This document shows positions 23,430-33,311 of a stretch of DNA of 64,000 bases, piece after piece. The DNA comes from Ustilaginoidea virens. Its lineage: Eukaryota; Ascomycota; Sordariomycetes; Hypocreales; Clavicipitaceae. Where the stretch lies: assembly GCF_000687475.1 (NCBI RefSeq), contig NC_057322.1, positions 1 to 64,000 on the forward strand, given 5' to 3'. Within the stretch, counting starts at the first letter, position 1; the number at the start of each line of letters is the position of its first letter. The notes beneath the pieces were generated by a model. The model made no database searches. It saw only the letters and a program-made list of their open reading frames with translations, and had not been told where the DNA came from. A program made the position numbers and the translations under genes.

Positions 23430-24448
23430 CTATGATATGACATCATCTTCGAAGTAGAATCTATCTTCAAAATAGCTACTACCACGGTTATCGTATGCGG
23501 CATCTTTTGCGTCGCCGTTGTTATAGGCGCTAGAATAGGTGCTAGTGCCCATTTTCATGAATTCCCAATCCTCATCTATGTCGTAAAGCATGCTATTGGT
23601 GGGTAAGGGGGGGGGGACGCGATGCTGCTGGTACGGGAAGAAGCGATGCTGCCGGGGGGGGGAGGGATATGGCGGAGTGATTGTATGGGGTGTGGTCGGC
23701 CAAAGCACTCCTAATGCTACTAGTAAAGAGACTCGGCGATATCCCTTTTAAAGTCCCAATAGGCTGGACAGGGATGGTATATAGAAGGGTTCATAATATG
23801 CAAAAAATGCTTCTAGTATATAGCCTTTTTAAACTCTATCGCCTCGATATATAGCGTTCGTAGGCATCTTTCGGCCATCGCGAAATATTAGAGGAATATA
23901 GCCACTATAGACTAGAACGCCGGCGTTATCGTTATTATCAATATTTTATTGGCGCTAGGCGGGCGGGCGGCGGCACTATCGACCAGCTTCTAAAGGCTAG
24001 TTCTATTACGCATTATATCGAGGAGCGTGAGGTATTTGCCGGCCAATATCTCCTAGCGTATAATTAACTCACTCTTTTTGAGGCAGTAGCAGCTGTAGAG
24101 CAAATACTAATCGCAGGAGCTACCGTCTTATATGCTAGTGCAGTATAGGAACCCGGAGATGAATCCATTGTATGTGCAGTTATAGTATGGCTGCGCGGGC
24201 GATACTTGCACGAGAGCGTCCTAGTCTTCTGTTCGGATGGTTTTATCGGTGAGCCTATCGGGCAGATAGGTTTAAGCGTCTAGTCCACCAGTAATCCTCC
24301 TATAGGTTAACGCATAAAGGTTTGTAAACAGCTCGTCGAATGCGCTAAATAATACCGTGGGTATAATCAACTCTTTCTCTATGCCGTATTTTATAGCATC
24401 TGCAGCCGAGGTAGGTTGAGCCATTATATCCGTCTTGGTTGTCGGCAT
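23430..24448 (-). pseudogene. Unknown ~340-codon gene, RIP-inactivated with one frame slip
   Basis: The ATG at 24446-24448 begins a frame with about twelve in-frame stops, all at Gln/Trp-like positions. Readable blocks include AADAIKYGIEKELIIPT, FDELFTNLYALTYRRITG, FAMAERCLRTLYIEAIEF and HIMNPSIYHPCPAYWDF. The last 55 or so codons (YDIDEDWEFMKMG onward) are in another frame; the switch falls at one of two poly-G/C runs (23607-23616, 23654-23662), one of which differs by a base in copy B (11 versus 10 G). The family is unknown to me. Two runs of hydrophobic residues are present but no clear membrane segment. The ATG is kept in B (50537-50539). Confidence 0.6.
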
Positions 24449-24459
24449 GAAAAAAAAGA

Positions 24460-24545
24460 AAGGAGGGATAAAGGGGGAAGAAAAAAGAAAGGAAGGAAAA
24501 GAGAGGAAGAACGAATTTATAGGGAAAAAAAAAAAAAAAAAATGG
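24460..24545. repeat. Purine tract ending in poly-A
   Basis: This A/G-rich stretch ends with a run of about 18 A. It lies directly upstream of the 24448 ATG on the minus strand, so it reads there as a pyrimidine-rich leader, a common feature of fungal promoters. Confidence 0.6.
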
Positions 24546-24861
24546 GTACTAGGATAAAATATAGTTAGATCGTATATATATGATTCTCTATTATCTATAA
24601 TAAGAGTAAATAAGCTACGATAGTAGTTCCTATATGATTCTGTAGTAACTCAAGAGTATTAGGTAAGTCGGCGCACCGAATTATAAGGCATACCTTGCTT
24701 TTCCCCGCACTAGGAGTTGCTAGCCCTACTGCAGGACCTATAGTAGCAGAGCCGCACTAGCAGAGCTGTACCACCATGCCTACTAGTATATAGGCTATCT
24801 CATTAGGGCTTGCGCGTTATCCTCTGCCTATTACTTATGCACTCTAGTGCTTATGACTTCC

Positions 24862-25540
24862 ATATGTGTGGTAGTCTGAGGGGCCGGTTGGGACCTGTAG
24901 GTCCGAATAGGTCTGCGCTAGTATATGCTAGCCTATGCCGAAGGTTACCGCAGTCGTGGGCCGATATAAGCCATATATCATGGTGCATCCATAGTAGATT
25001 CCATGATATAGGTTGTGTTGGGATCTGGTGGCCTGCGTGGCCGGTTGGGACCTGCAGGTCCGAACAGGTCTGCGCTAGTATATACTGGCCTATGCCGAAG
25101 GTTACCGCAGTCGTGGGCTAATATAAGCCATATATTATAGTGCGTCTATAGTAGATTCCATGATATAGGTTGTGTTGGGATCTAGTGGCCTGCGTGGCCG
25201 GTTAGGACCTGTAGGTCCGAACAGGTCTGTACTAGTATGTGCTAGCCTATGCCGAAGGTTACCGCGGTCGTAGGCCGACATAAGCCATATATTATGGTGC
25301 GTCTATAGTAGATTCTATGATATAGGCTGTATTGGGACCCGGTGGCGTGCGTAGCTAGTTGGGACCTACAGGTCCGAACAGGCCTAGGCGAGCCTACACA
25401 CGAGGAGCATGCGGTCGTTCGCGAATATAGGAACCCTATACGGTAGTGTAGTATCTCCATAGTATATTACTTGCTCTAGGCTGTATTGGCATACGCGATG
25501 CTGGGAGGCTGGTTCGGACGTGCAGGTCTAGACAGGCCTA
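24862..25540. repeat. 157-bp tandem array, each unit with one palindrome
   Basis: Palindromes at 24891, 25048, 25205 and 25362 are exactly 157 bp apart; a fifth at 25516 is 154 bp on. Each is preceded by GGCCGGTTGG-like and followed by CCGAACAGGTCT-like sequence. The array is present in B (50957-51627) and C (61690-62361). Confidence 0.95.
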
Positions 25541-27054
25541 TACTAGCCTATATACTAGGCAACCTTCGCTCGGTTAGTCTGTGGAGGCAGCTATAAGGGA
25601 GGAGTAGTTAGTCGGGGATAGGCGGCAGGCTTTATCCCCTCCTACGATAACTCTAAGGCTAAGTCTACCAGCCCCTACTAAAACCCACTTTAGGCTTTAT
25701 AGGTGAGCTGCTATTACTAGGGTGGTATATTAAAAGGTCGGCTAGGATAAGACCGGCTAGGCTAAGACTGGTTATATGGCCGATGGGACGGGCGCTGCTA
25801 ACGGGGGCGGCACTAGGTAGCTAGTTCAAACCTACAGGTCCGAAGCTTCACCTGGTCTGTGCATATGGGAGGGTTACCTGTATGGCTACGCTGCCCTACG
25901 CATATAGATAGGTGCCTTATCTAAGGGAAAGAGGCCAGTGAGAGGTCAAAGGCCGCGATCGGGCATTACTATATGTCTCAGCAACATGGTATATACGAGT
26001 GCCCTAGCTACCTAACCTATATATATGCTTCGAAGAGGGAGAGCAGTGGGAATAAGCGAGCCATCTACTGCACGACGAGGATGCGGATATAGCGGCGGTA
26101 CTCGGCGTGGCGCGGCGATATATAGCACGCTATATATAAAGGCCTGATATAATTAGGTATACTAAACGATATCTACCTTGCTGGAAACAGAATATTGGAA
26201 TCGGTAGTTGCATTAGCCTAGCTATAATAACTATGCCTATTGGAATCGCTATCGTAAGGTGCCTAATTAGGCATATACTGCGATAGATATACCGCGCGCC
26301 GCTACGCACGATATGGCTACTTTTGCCCGTTTACCCCCTATGCCTAGTAGGGCACGCAGGCAGCCCGGCCCGACCGCGCCGAGGCACATAACTACAGCAT
26401 GCGCATAACCGAGGCTATATTATATAATTCCTCTCTTTTGCCTCTTTCCTACTTTCTTAGATAGTTATTAGCAAAATAATAGAATACCTTTGCTTCATGA
26501 TCAATAGGTATATTATACCACACGCGCGACCCTACATATAAATAGGTACCCCTTGATATAGCACCAATAGTGCCAATATAGAATAGTTCCTACGTGCGAG
26601 GATGCACCGATATATAGTAGCGGAATCGACTCGCTGTATGTGCTTGGGTCAGGTGGCCGCCTGTCACCTGACTTACAGCAGCCCGCGGTATATATGTGTC
26701 ACTAATAGGTGCCCCACCAAGGCTTATGGTCCCACCATATAAAACATACACATCGTCGGCTTCATACACATCCCGAATTTAAATATATGCACTAAACCTA
26801 TACTTATTAATGCCGACTAGGAGCTAATGCCGCTAACTATAAGCTAATGCCTAGTAGGAGTATTATACATTTATAACCTTATCTCCCTTCTTTTATCGCT
26901 TATTATCTTATTAATTATGCTTATATAAATCCTTATTATTAAATGCCTCTGCTTTTATATCCTCTGCCTCTGCTATATTTCCTATTTCTATTTTAGTTGC
27001 AACGGACCCTAGAGTGGCTTATATAAAGCCCTCTTCCCGGAAAGCCTATTAACC
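25541..27054. other. Non-coding stretch with hairpins
   Basis: No gene was seen. It contains a palindrome relative at 25828, a small hairpin at 26249-26286 (the seed of the telomeric palindrome), a second hairpin at 26648-26672 (GTCAGGTG / CACCTGAC), and an inverted pair around 26817-26860 (GACTAGGAGC / GCCTAGTAGG-like). The segment 26249-26590 is the single-copy form of the telomere-adjacent palindrome arm. Confidence 0.6.
26249..26286. other. Short inverted repeat centred on GCCTAATTAGGC
   Basis: CTATCG and CGATAG flank the 12-bp palindrome GCCTAATTAGGC. The same structure forms the centre of the 331-899 palindrome. Copies are at about 52336-52373 and 63070-63107, where the core is partly changed. 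Confidence 0.85.
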
Positions 27055-27800
27055 AGGCCCGAAATAGCCTTATTGCAACGGTTAGTACGTTAGAATAGCT
27101 TATATAAAGCACTCTTTCCGGACCGATGCCGTATATTTTCAGGTACGGGTCCTTCGACAACTTCAAGTCCGCAATATTATTTTCAATATCTGCTCGTCGT
27201 TATTGCGGATTGACTAGGCCCGAAATAGCCTTATTGCGATGGTCAGTATATTAGAATGGCTTATATAAAGCCCTCTTTCCGGAAAGACGCCATACATTTT
27301 CAGGTACGGGTCCTCCGACAACTTTAAGTCCGCAATATTATTTTCAATATCTGCTCGTCGTTATTGCGGATTAACCAGGCCCGAAATAGCCTTATTGCGA
27401 TGGTCAGTATGTTAGAATGGCTTATATAAAGCCCTCTTTCCGGAACGACGCCATACATTTTCAGGTACGGGTCCTCTGACAACTTCAAGTCCGCAATATT
27501 ATTTTTAATATCTGCTCGTCGTTATTGCGGATTAACCAGGCCCGAAATAGCCTTATTGCGATGGTCAGTATATTAGAATGGCTTATATAAAGCCCTCTTT
27601 CCGGAACGACGCCATATATTTTCAGGTACGGGTCCTCCGATAACTTTAAGTCCGCAAAATTTTTTTCAATATCTGCTCGTCATTATTGCGGATTGACCAG
27701 GCCCGAAATAGCCTTATTGCGACGGTTAAGCCATCTTTCCGGAAAGACGATTAACCAGGCCTAAAATAGCCTTATTGCGATGGTTAAGCCATGTTTCCGG
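27055..27800. repeat. 161-bp tandem array
   Basis: AGGCCCGAAATAGCC recurs at 27055, 27216, 27377, 27538 and 27699, exactly 161 bp apart, followed by a shortened unit. Each full unit holds GGCTTATATAAAGCC, CTTTCCGGAA and a block that on the minus strand reads as peptide (SEDPYLKMYG). The period is not a multiple of three, so units cannot share a frame. Copies are at 53142-53887 and from 63876. Confidence 0.95.
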
Positions 27801-27806
27801 AAAGCC

Positions 27807-28361
27807 TTATAGGTTAATACTTTTATAAGAAAGAGTCTTTCGGCTAAAGTTTTTAATTAGAAACTTGTCTTTAAATCGCACTTGCTGCGCTATAGCTACG
27901 TCTGTAAGCCAGTCTGCCGCCACGATAGGCGGCTCTATATTCCCCTTCTCAGCCATGTCCCTAAAGCGCTACTATATCTACTGTTCGTCTGGGCTGCTGC
28001 TGGTAAGTAGGTAGACAGGCTTAGGCTTGGCGAAACCTTCCTCCTCGGCCGTTATAGGCTTGATTGTCGTGCCGCTATGCGTGCGGTATAGCTTAAATAT
28101 AGCTCCGTTGGCCTTAGCAATTAAGCGGTAGCTTTTAGGTCCGTTGCGGATCTTCTCCATATAGTAGGAGTCCTTTATTTAGGGGTAAGTAGATAAGGCA
28201 GGTATAATCACTATATTAAATGCCGCTATAATATTTAGTTGAAGGAGCGAGTCTATATATATACTATAGTGGCCGTTCGCTTTAGCCTTTCGTATCCTAG
28301 GGAGCGGATTCCTTATCGCCTAGCGCTATATCGTAGCCCCTAGAATGCTCTCTTTATCCAT
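27807..28361 (-). pseudogene. Unknown 185-codon gene (weak BRCT-like end), RIP-inactivated
   Basis: The ATG at 28359-28361 opens a frame (MDKESILGATI) ending at TAA 27807-27809. It has about six internal stops, all at CAG/CAA-like positions, and a 60-codon clean block at 28160-27978. Readable parts are KANGHYSIYIDSLLQLNIIA, KSYRLIAKANGAIFKLY and IVAADWLTDV followed by FKDKFLI. The last part resembles the W-containing end of a BRCT domain (V-x-x-x-W-L, then a small hydrophobic strand), but this is weak. Its 3' end abuts the 161-bp array. In copy B the ATG is ATA (54446-54448). Confidence 0.5.
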
Positions 28362-28416
28362 TTACGGTAAATTAGTAAAGGTATACTAAGTAAGGCCTGC
28401 AGCCTATATAGAATTA

Positions 28417-28526
28417 GCGCTCTTGCTTGCTATCTGGCAAGGTGGGCGTAGTAGACGGCCGGATGCAGCGATACAGGCGTGGTCGATCTCGCGTACGAGT
28501 AATATTGCTAGTATATTATCTCAAGA
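28417..28526 (-). pseudogene. Argonaute PIWI C-terminal fragment 6
   Basis: The minus strand reads YYSYARSTTPVSLHPAVYY followed by AHLAR, stop, QARA. This is the conserved end of the PIWI domain of eukaryotic Argonautes, where the last helices follow the RPxHYHV motif. The fragment begins after a stop and breaks off at QARA. Confidence 0.75.
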
Positions 28527-28860
28527 GTGGCTAATATGCACTTTAGTTATGGCTTGCAGCGTGATAAGAAAGCATGCTAAATCTCGTATTAGAGCACTAG
28601 CTAGCTGCCTGTTTTCATCGAGGTTTATAGAGAACCATAGTTCTCCTTTATACCTATACTAATTAGTGGTAGTTAGGCATTAGGAAGATTGTAAGGTAAG
28701 AGTGGCCAATATGCACTTTAGTTGTGGCTCGCAGCATAACGAGAAAGCGTGCTGAATCTCGTACCGGAGCACCAACTAGCTGCCTGTTTTCATCGAGGTT
28801 TACAGAGAACCGCAGTTCTCCTTTATGCCTATACTAATATGGAATGACTATTAGTTGGTT
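28526..28860. repeat. 175-bp tandem duplication
   Basis: AGTGGCTAATATGCAC at 28526 and AGTGGCCAATATGCAC at 28701 start two similar copies. The minus strand of each contains a peptide-like block (FSVNLDENRQLVGAPVRD), which could be from an Argonaute N-terminal region but is too short to assign. Confidence 0.7.
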
Positions 28861-29449
28861 GGTATTTTACCGCTAACTAAGGCGGATGAGAGGTAGAAGG
28901 GGGAAGTTAGAGCAGCTAGGTAAGGCCATACTGTGTGCTAAGACTAAAGCACGCCTAGCTATACAGTGCATATACAGTGCACAGTCTAGGTGAGCGGGGC
29001 AGACGGCTGCTATCAGCTGGCAAGTGATGTTGCCCCGCACTACGCGGTTGCGCCACTATAGAAAATTATTGATGCCTAGGGGCCGTGATGTTTATCTTCT
29101 TTAGTTATTATTTTCTTCCGCCGTCAATAAGCTAGATAGAATGCCTATAGCCTAAGGGCCATAATAATTATCTTCTTTAGCTATCATCTTCTTCAGCCGT
29201 TATCTTCTTTAGCCGTTAATAAGCTAGACGGAATGCCCATAGCCTAGGGACACCTCTATATCGAGTTAGGTGGTGAAAAAAAGAGCCGATACCGCCAAAA
29301 GACCTAAACTTAGGGGCCTAAGTCTCATTAGCGCCAGGTAGAGCCATTCCCCTCGCCAATTAGTTAATTCTAAAGTCTTTCTCTCTATAACTGCAAACGA
29401 AGTTAATACATTATAACTAAAAATCGGGTGGCATTTTGCCGCCAAGCTA
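28861..29449. other. Non-coding, short repeats
   Basis: It contains repeats of CTTCTTTAGCCGTTAATAAGCTAGA near 29090-29230 and a CTATACAGTGCATATACAGTGCA duplication near 28960. No gene is supported. Confidence 0.5.
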
Positions 29450-29580
29450 AAATCCTTTGCTAGTTGCGATATTCTTGTGCGCTTTTGCTTGCTATTTGGC
29501 AAGGTACGTATAGAAAACGGGCGGGTATAGCGATAGAGGAGTGGCCGATCTAGCGTATAAGTAATAGTGCTGATATATAA
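29450..29580 (-). pseudogene. Argonaute PIWI C-terminal fragment 5
   Basis: The minus strand reads YYLYARSATPLSLYPPVFY, then TYLAK, stop, QAKAHKNIATS. It is the same PIWI C-terminal segment as the other fragments, with RIP-type changes. Confidence 0.7.
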
Positions 29581-29804
29581 TTATCAAGAGTTGGCATTTT
29601 GCCGCTAATGTAGAATCTTTCGCTAGTTGCGATATTCTTAGGTCCTTCTCTCTGCAACCGTAAATAAAGTCAACGCATCTGGTTCTTATAGTGTCGCTTA
29701 TAGGAATGATATCCTGATGACCTGGAAAAGAGAGCCTAGTGACGATAGCTTACATTCGCATAAATGTGCGAGAAATCTACTGGATTAATCCCCAATCTTT
29801 GCTT

Positions 29805-30203
29805 ATTATGCCAAATCCCTCCCGATAAGGCTGAGGACTATATAGATAGTCCCGCTAGTTAGCTCTAAACGCAGCCGAGCAGGCATTGCTAACTCTACTT
29901 GGCCTCGTCTATTATCGCTATCCGGGATTGGTTTATTATTATCTTCGTCAATTTATTCAGCAATAGATATTTCCCCATACACATCCTTTACCTCGTCAAA
30001 GAACACCTGCGCTCTTATTCGCTATACTATAAGGTACATATAGTAAAAGGCCGGGTATAGCCATATAGGCGATATCGATCTTACGTATAAATAAGATTAC
30101 TAATATATTATTTTCTATAGGTTATTAAAAGGCACCCCAATCTCGTCTAGGATGACGTGGTAGTGTATAGGCCGATATGTTCCTTATATAGCGATATGCG
30201 AAC
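29805..30203 (-). pseudogene. Argonaute PIWI C-terminal fragment 4, fused after HAT1
   Basis: It reads SHIAI, stop, GTYRPIHYHVILDEIGVPF, then a helix corresponding to the Argonaute end (SPIWLYPAFYY). The RPIHYH motif contains the His that is the last member of the PIWI catalytic tetrad in slicing Argonautes. The same frame continues into about 70 further readable codons (DEVKDVYGEISIAE; ELTSGTIYIVLSLIGRDLA) that I cannot assign. It joins the HAT1 fragment upstream without a frame change. Confidence 0.75.
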
Positions 30204-30782
30204 TAGTCTTCTCTAGTTTATCAGTCGACTTTTGCGCATAGTATAAGAAAAAAACGGTCCAACGGTCTGCATCGGATAAGTCTAGCGTAGGCGAGTCTGA
30301 ATTAGGGTCCTAGCCAATATAGGAACCGCCCTCGATAAAAAGAGGAACTAAGATTTAGATACGTATATTCAGCTATAAAACTATAGGGTCAGCCAAGCTG
30401 CCCTTCCAGACTTTATATTTTCCATCTAGTCCCTCGATAGTTTCGTAAAGAGTGCCAGGAGGTATCCAATTATCGCCGAGTTATTAAGCGCTATTTTCAA
30501 AGTCGGAACCTTTTATAAAGGCAACTAGACCTAGTCAGCGCATACTATATAGTAAAGACGGGGGCAGCCTACTTTTAGGCAGATAGTTTCCCTCTTAAAG
30601 CAGAGCATTGATATCCGTAGGCTCGTCAACGCTAGTTGGCGGTTTTAACTTCTTGCTATAGATGGTTTCCACATATAGTCTCATGTCATTTGCTCGGTAT
30701 TGCAATGTAATCCTTAAGTCTTTATAACCAAATATCTTTTCGTTATCGCCGAAAATGGCATACGTGTTTTGCCGCCAACCTA
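30204..30782 (-). pseudogene. HAT1 (type B histone acetyltransferase) N-domain fragment
   Basis: A minus frame reads FGDNEKIFGYKDLRITL, EPTDINALL, DNWIPPGTL and DADRWTVFFLYYAQKS. This matches the Hat1 N-terminal domain: FGYK-x-L followed by a beta strand, a 'W-x-PPG' block, then the RWTVFFLY segment that leads into the acetyltransferase fold. Intact HAT1 acetylates new histone H4 at K5 and K12. The fragment ends just after KTS, where the family continues into YVFAGYS, so the catalytic GNAT part is absent. The stops are at Gln-like codons. Both ends are joined directly to Argonaute fragments. Confidence 0.85.
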
Positions 30783-30785
30783 TAC

Positions 30786-30967
30786 TCCTTCGCTGGTTGC
30801 GATATTTTTGTGCGCTCTTGCTTGCTATCTGGTAAGGTAGGCGTAGTAGATGGCCGGATATAGCGATACAGGCGTAATCGATCTCGCGTATGAGTAACAT
30901 TACTAGTATATTATCTTTTGCAGCTCAATCATAGGCACCCCCATCTCGTCCAGGATAACGCCTATAT
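30786..30967 (-). pseudogene. Argonaute PIWI C-terminal fragment 3
   Basis: It reads GVILDEMGVPMIELQKIIY, two stops, then CYSYARSITPVSLYPAIYY and QARAHKNIATSEG. It lies immediately upstream (minus sense) of the HAT1 fragment; the Argonaute frame and the HAT1 frame differ at this junction. Confidence 0.8.
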
Positions 30968-31048
30968 GGCTGCACCCGGCTGTATTCTACTACTATCAGC
31001 AATATTACTTGTACGTAAGATCAACTATATGGTAGTGGATAGGCGTTG

Positions 31049-31200
31049 GCGGTTTCCCGCTAATGTAAAATCTTTCGCTAGTAGCGATATTCTTATGCGC
31101 TCTTACTTACTGTCGTGCAAGGTGGGCGTAGTAGACGGCCGGATGCAGCGATATAGGCGTGGTTAATCTCGCGTACGAGTAATACTGCTTATATATGATG
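31049..31200 (-). pseudogene. Argonaute PIWI C-terminal fragment 2
   Basis: It reads QYYSYARLTTPISLHPAVYY, AHLARQ, stop, VRAHKNIATSE. It is the best-preserved SLHPAVYYAHLA segment, the usual end of fungal and animal Argonautes. Confidence 0.8.
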
Positions 31201-31225
31201 ACTAATAATTGGCATTTTGCTGCCA

Positions 31226-31452
31226 ATATAGAATCCTTCGCTAATAGCGATATTCTCGTGCGCTCTTGCTGCCTATCCTATAAGGTAAGTATAGTAAAAG
31301 CCTAGGTGCAGCGATATAGGCGTGGTCGATCTTACGTACGAGTAATATTGCTGATAAATCATTTTCTGCAGCTTATTGATAGGTACCCCCATCTCGTTAA
31401 AGATGATGTGGTAGTAGATAGGCCGAGCTAATCCTTATATAGGGATATGCGA
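31226..31452 (-). pseudogene. Argonaute PIWI C-terminal fragment 1 (longest)
   Basis: It reads SHIPI, stop, GLARPIYYHIIFNEMGVP, KLQKMIYQQYYSYVRSTTP, then ARAHENIAISEGFY. The order and spacing follow the Argonaute C-terminus from the SHxxxQGTxRPTHYHV motif to the end. The His of HYH is now Tyr in its first position, through a CAC-to-TAC change. Confidence 0.85.
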
Positions 31453-32139
31453 ACTGGCATTTTGCCAGGATGATATAATATTAGACCGGGCGAGCCATTG
31501 CTTATATAGCGATGTATAAACTGGCATTTTGCCAGGATAATGATCCTATAGCTCTGTATTAGCTAAGTTATTTTCAAGGAATTCTTTATACCCACTTATG
31601 ATATTACTAACCTTATGAAAATATTTATGGGGCCGAGGCATTAATATAATAATGCAGGTATTATAATCCGGCGATAGAGTAGGGAAATTATATCTTAAAG
31701 GGAAGAAAGTAGAGGGTAAGAAAGAAGGATAAGAGTAAAGGAAAGGAAGATGGAAAAAAGTAAAGGAAAGGAAGAAAGATAAAAGTAAAAGTAGAAGAAA
31801 AGAGTAAAGGTAAGGAAGAAGGAAGGGAGTATAGGTGTGGCGGGTAGTAAATAAAGAGGCTATAAATCAAGCTAGTAAAGAAGAAGGTCGTAAGGTAGTA
31901 GTGAATTATAGGAAGTAATAAGCGTACCTAATAGGTATATAGGTATATGGCATATGTGGCCGCGTTATGGCAGCGGCTGCTCACGTGACCCTAGTACGCA
32001 CTTATATCTGCGGCACGCATACGTAACTGCGGCACGTATATATGACTGCCGCATATATATATATAAAGGCCATATCGTTAGATATAGCGCTATCCGCCCT
32101 TTTCCTCCTTTTTCCCGCTTCGCCTAGTATAGATAGAAG
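31453..32139. repeat. Higher-order repeat 1: purine block and TATA-like block
   Basis: A purine-rich tract (31688-31850) is followed by a block with TATATATATAAAGGCC and a pyrimidine-rich stretch (CCCTTTTCCTCCTTTTTCCC, near 32100). The whole arrangement, including the 41-bp array that follows, is repeated at 32345-33118. TATA plus pyrimidine stretch is promoter-like in fungi; no transcript is implied by the sequence alone. Confidence 0.7.
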
Positions 32140-32345
32140 CCTATTGGGACCTGCAGGTCTAAATAAATAAGCATGCAAGCCCTATGGGACCTGCAGGTCT
32201 AAATAAATAAGCATGCAAGGCCTGTTGGGACCTATAGGTCTGAATAAATAAGTATGCAAGGCCTGTTGGGACCTGCAGGTCTGAATAAATAAGTATGCAA
32301 GCCCTATTGGGACCTATAGGTCTGAATAATATGCATGTAAGCCTA
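32140..32345. repeat. 41-bp palindrome array, first copy (five units)
   Basis: Palindromes lie at 32147, 32187, 32228, 32269 and 32310, 40-41 bp apart, with AAATAAATAAGCATGCAAG-like spacers. Confidence 0.95.
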
Positions 32346-32912
32346 AATTATATCCTATAAGGAGGAGAGTAAAGTGTAAGAAAGAAGGAAGAGAGTAAAA
32401 TATAAGAAAGAAGGAAAAGAATAAAGTATAAGAAAGAAGGAAGAGAGTAATATATAAGAAAGAAGGAAGAGAGTAAAGTGTAAAAAAGAAGGAAGAGAGT
32501 AATATATAAGAAAGAAGGAAGAAAGTAAAAGTAAAGAAGAAAGAGAAGAGTAAAAATAAGAAAGAAAAAAGAGAGTAAGGGTAAGGAAGAAGAAGGAGAG
32601 TATTAGTATAAAAGGTAGTGCATAAAGAGATTAGGAATAAAGCTAGTAAGGAAGAAGGTCATAAGGTAGTAAATAGTAAGAAGTAAGGTAATAACGCTAT
32701 TAGAATTATTAGTCAGTCGGTTAGTCAGCTAGTTATTTAGCGCATCTAACTAGGTATATGGCATATGAGGCCGCGGTACGGCCACGGCTGCCTATATAAC
32801 CGCAGCACGTATATATAACTGCGGCACGCATATATAAAAAGGCTATATCGTTAGATATAGCGCTATCTGCCCTTTTCCTCCTTATTACCGCTTCGCCTAG
32901 TATAGATAGAAG
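32346..32912. repeat. Purine minisatellite and second TATA-like block
   Basis: Roughly 26-bp units of GAAAGAAGGAAGAGAGTAA fill 32360-32600. A second copy of the AAGGTCATAAGGTAGT block and the TATATAAAAAGGC / CCCTTTTCCTCC block follows at 32640-32912. Confidence 0.85.
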
Positions 32913-33118
32913 CCTATTAGGACCTGTAGGTCCGAATAAATAAGCATGTAAGCCTTACTGGGACCTATAGGTCCGAAGAGGTAGGTATGTAAGCCTTACT
33001 AGGACCTGCAGGTCCGAAGAGGTAGGTATGTAAGCCTTACTGGGACCTATAGGTCCGAAGAGGTAGGTATATAAGCCTTACTAGGACCTGCAGGTCCGAA
33101 GAGATAAGTATGCAAGGT
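32913..33118. repeat. 41-bp palindrome array, second copy (five units)
   Basis: Palindromes lie at 32920, 32961, 33002, 33043 and 33084, exactly 41 bp apart, with GAAGAGGTAGGTATGTAAGC-like spacers. A further single palindrome is at 33287. Confidence 0.95.
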
Positions 33119-33311
33119 AATGTATGGTAGTACGATATATATATAAAGCGCTATATGCTATAGAGTGGTAGTACTAGTATTGGGAATTAAAGGGTACCTA
33201 TTATAATATAGGGTGCGTATATAAAGGGAAATAATAAACGAATAAAGAAGATATATCTTACTTCTACTAAATCAATAGTATAGTTGGGACCTGCAGGTCT
33301 GAAGTGGTTTA

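Noticed and set aside
26648..26672. Hairpin as a transcription terminator
   Set aside because: Rho-independent terminators do not apply to fungal nuclear genes, and no gene ends here.
32140..33118. CRISPR-like regular 41-bp arrays
   Set aside because: Spacers are repeated, not unique, and the host is a fungus; these are tandem satellites.
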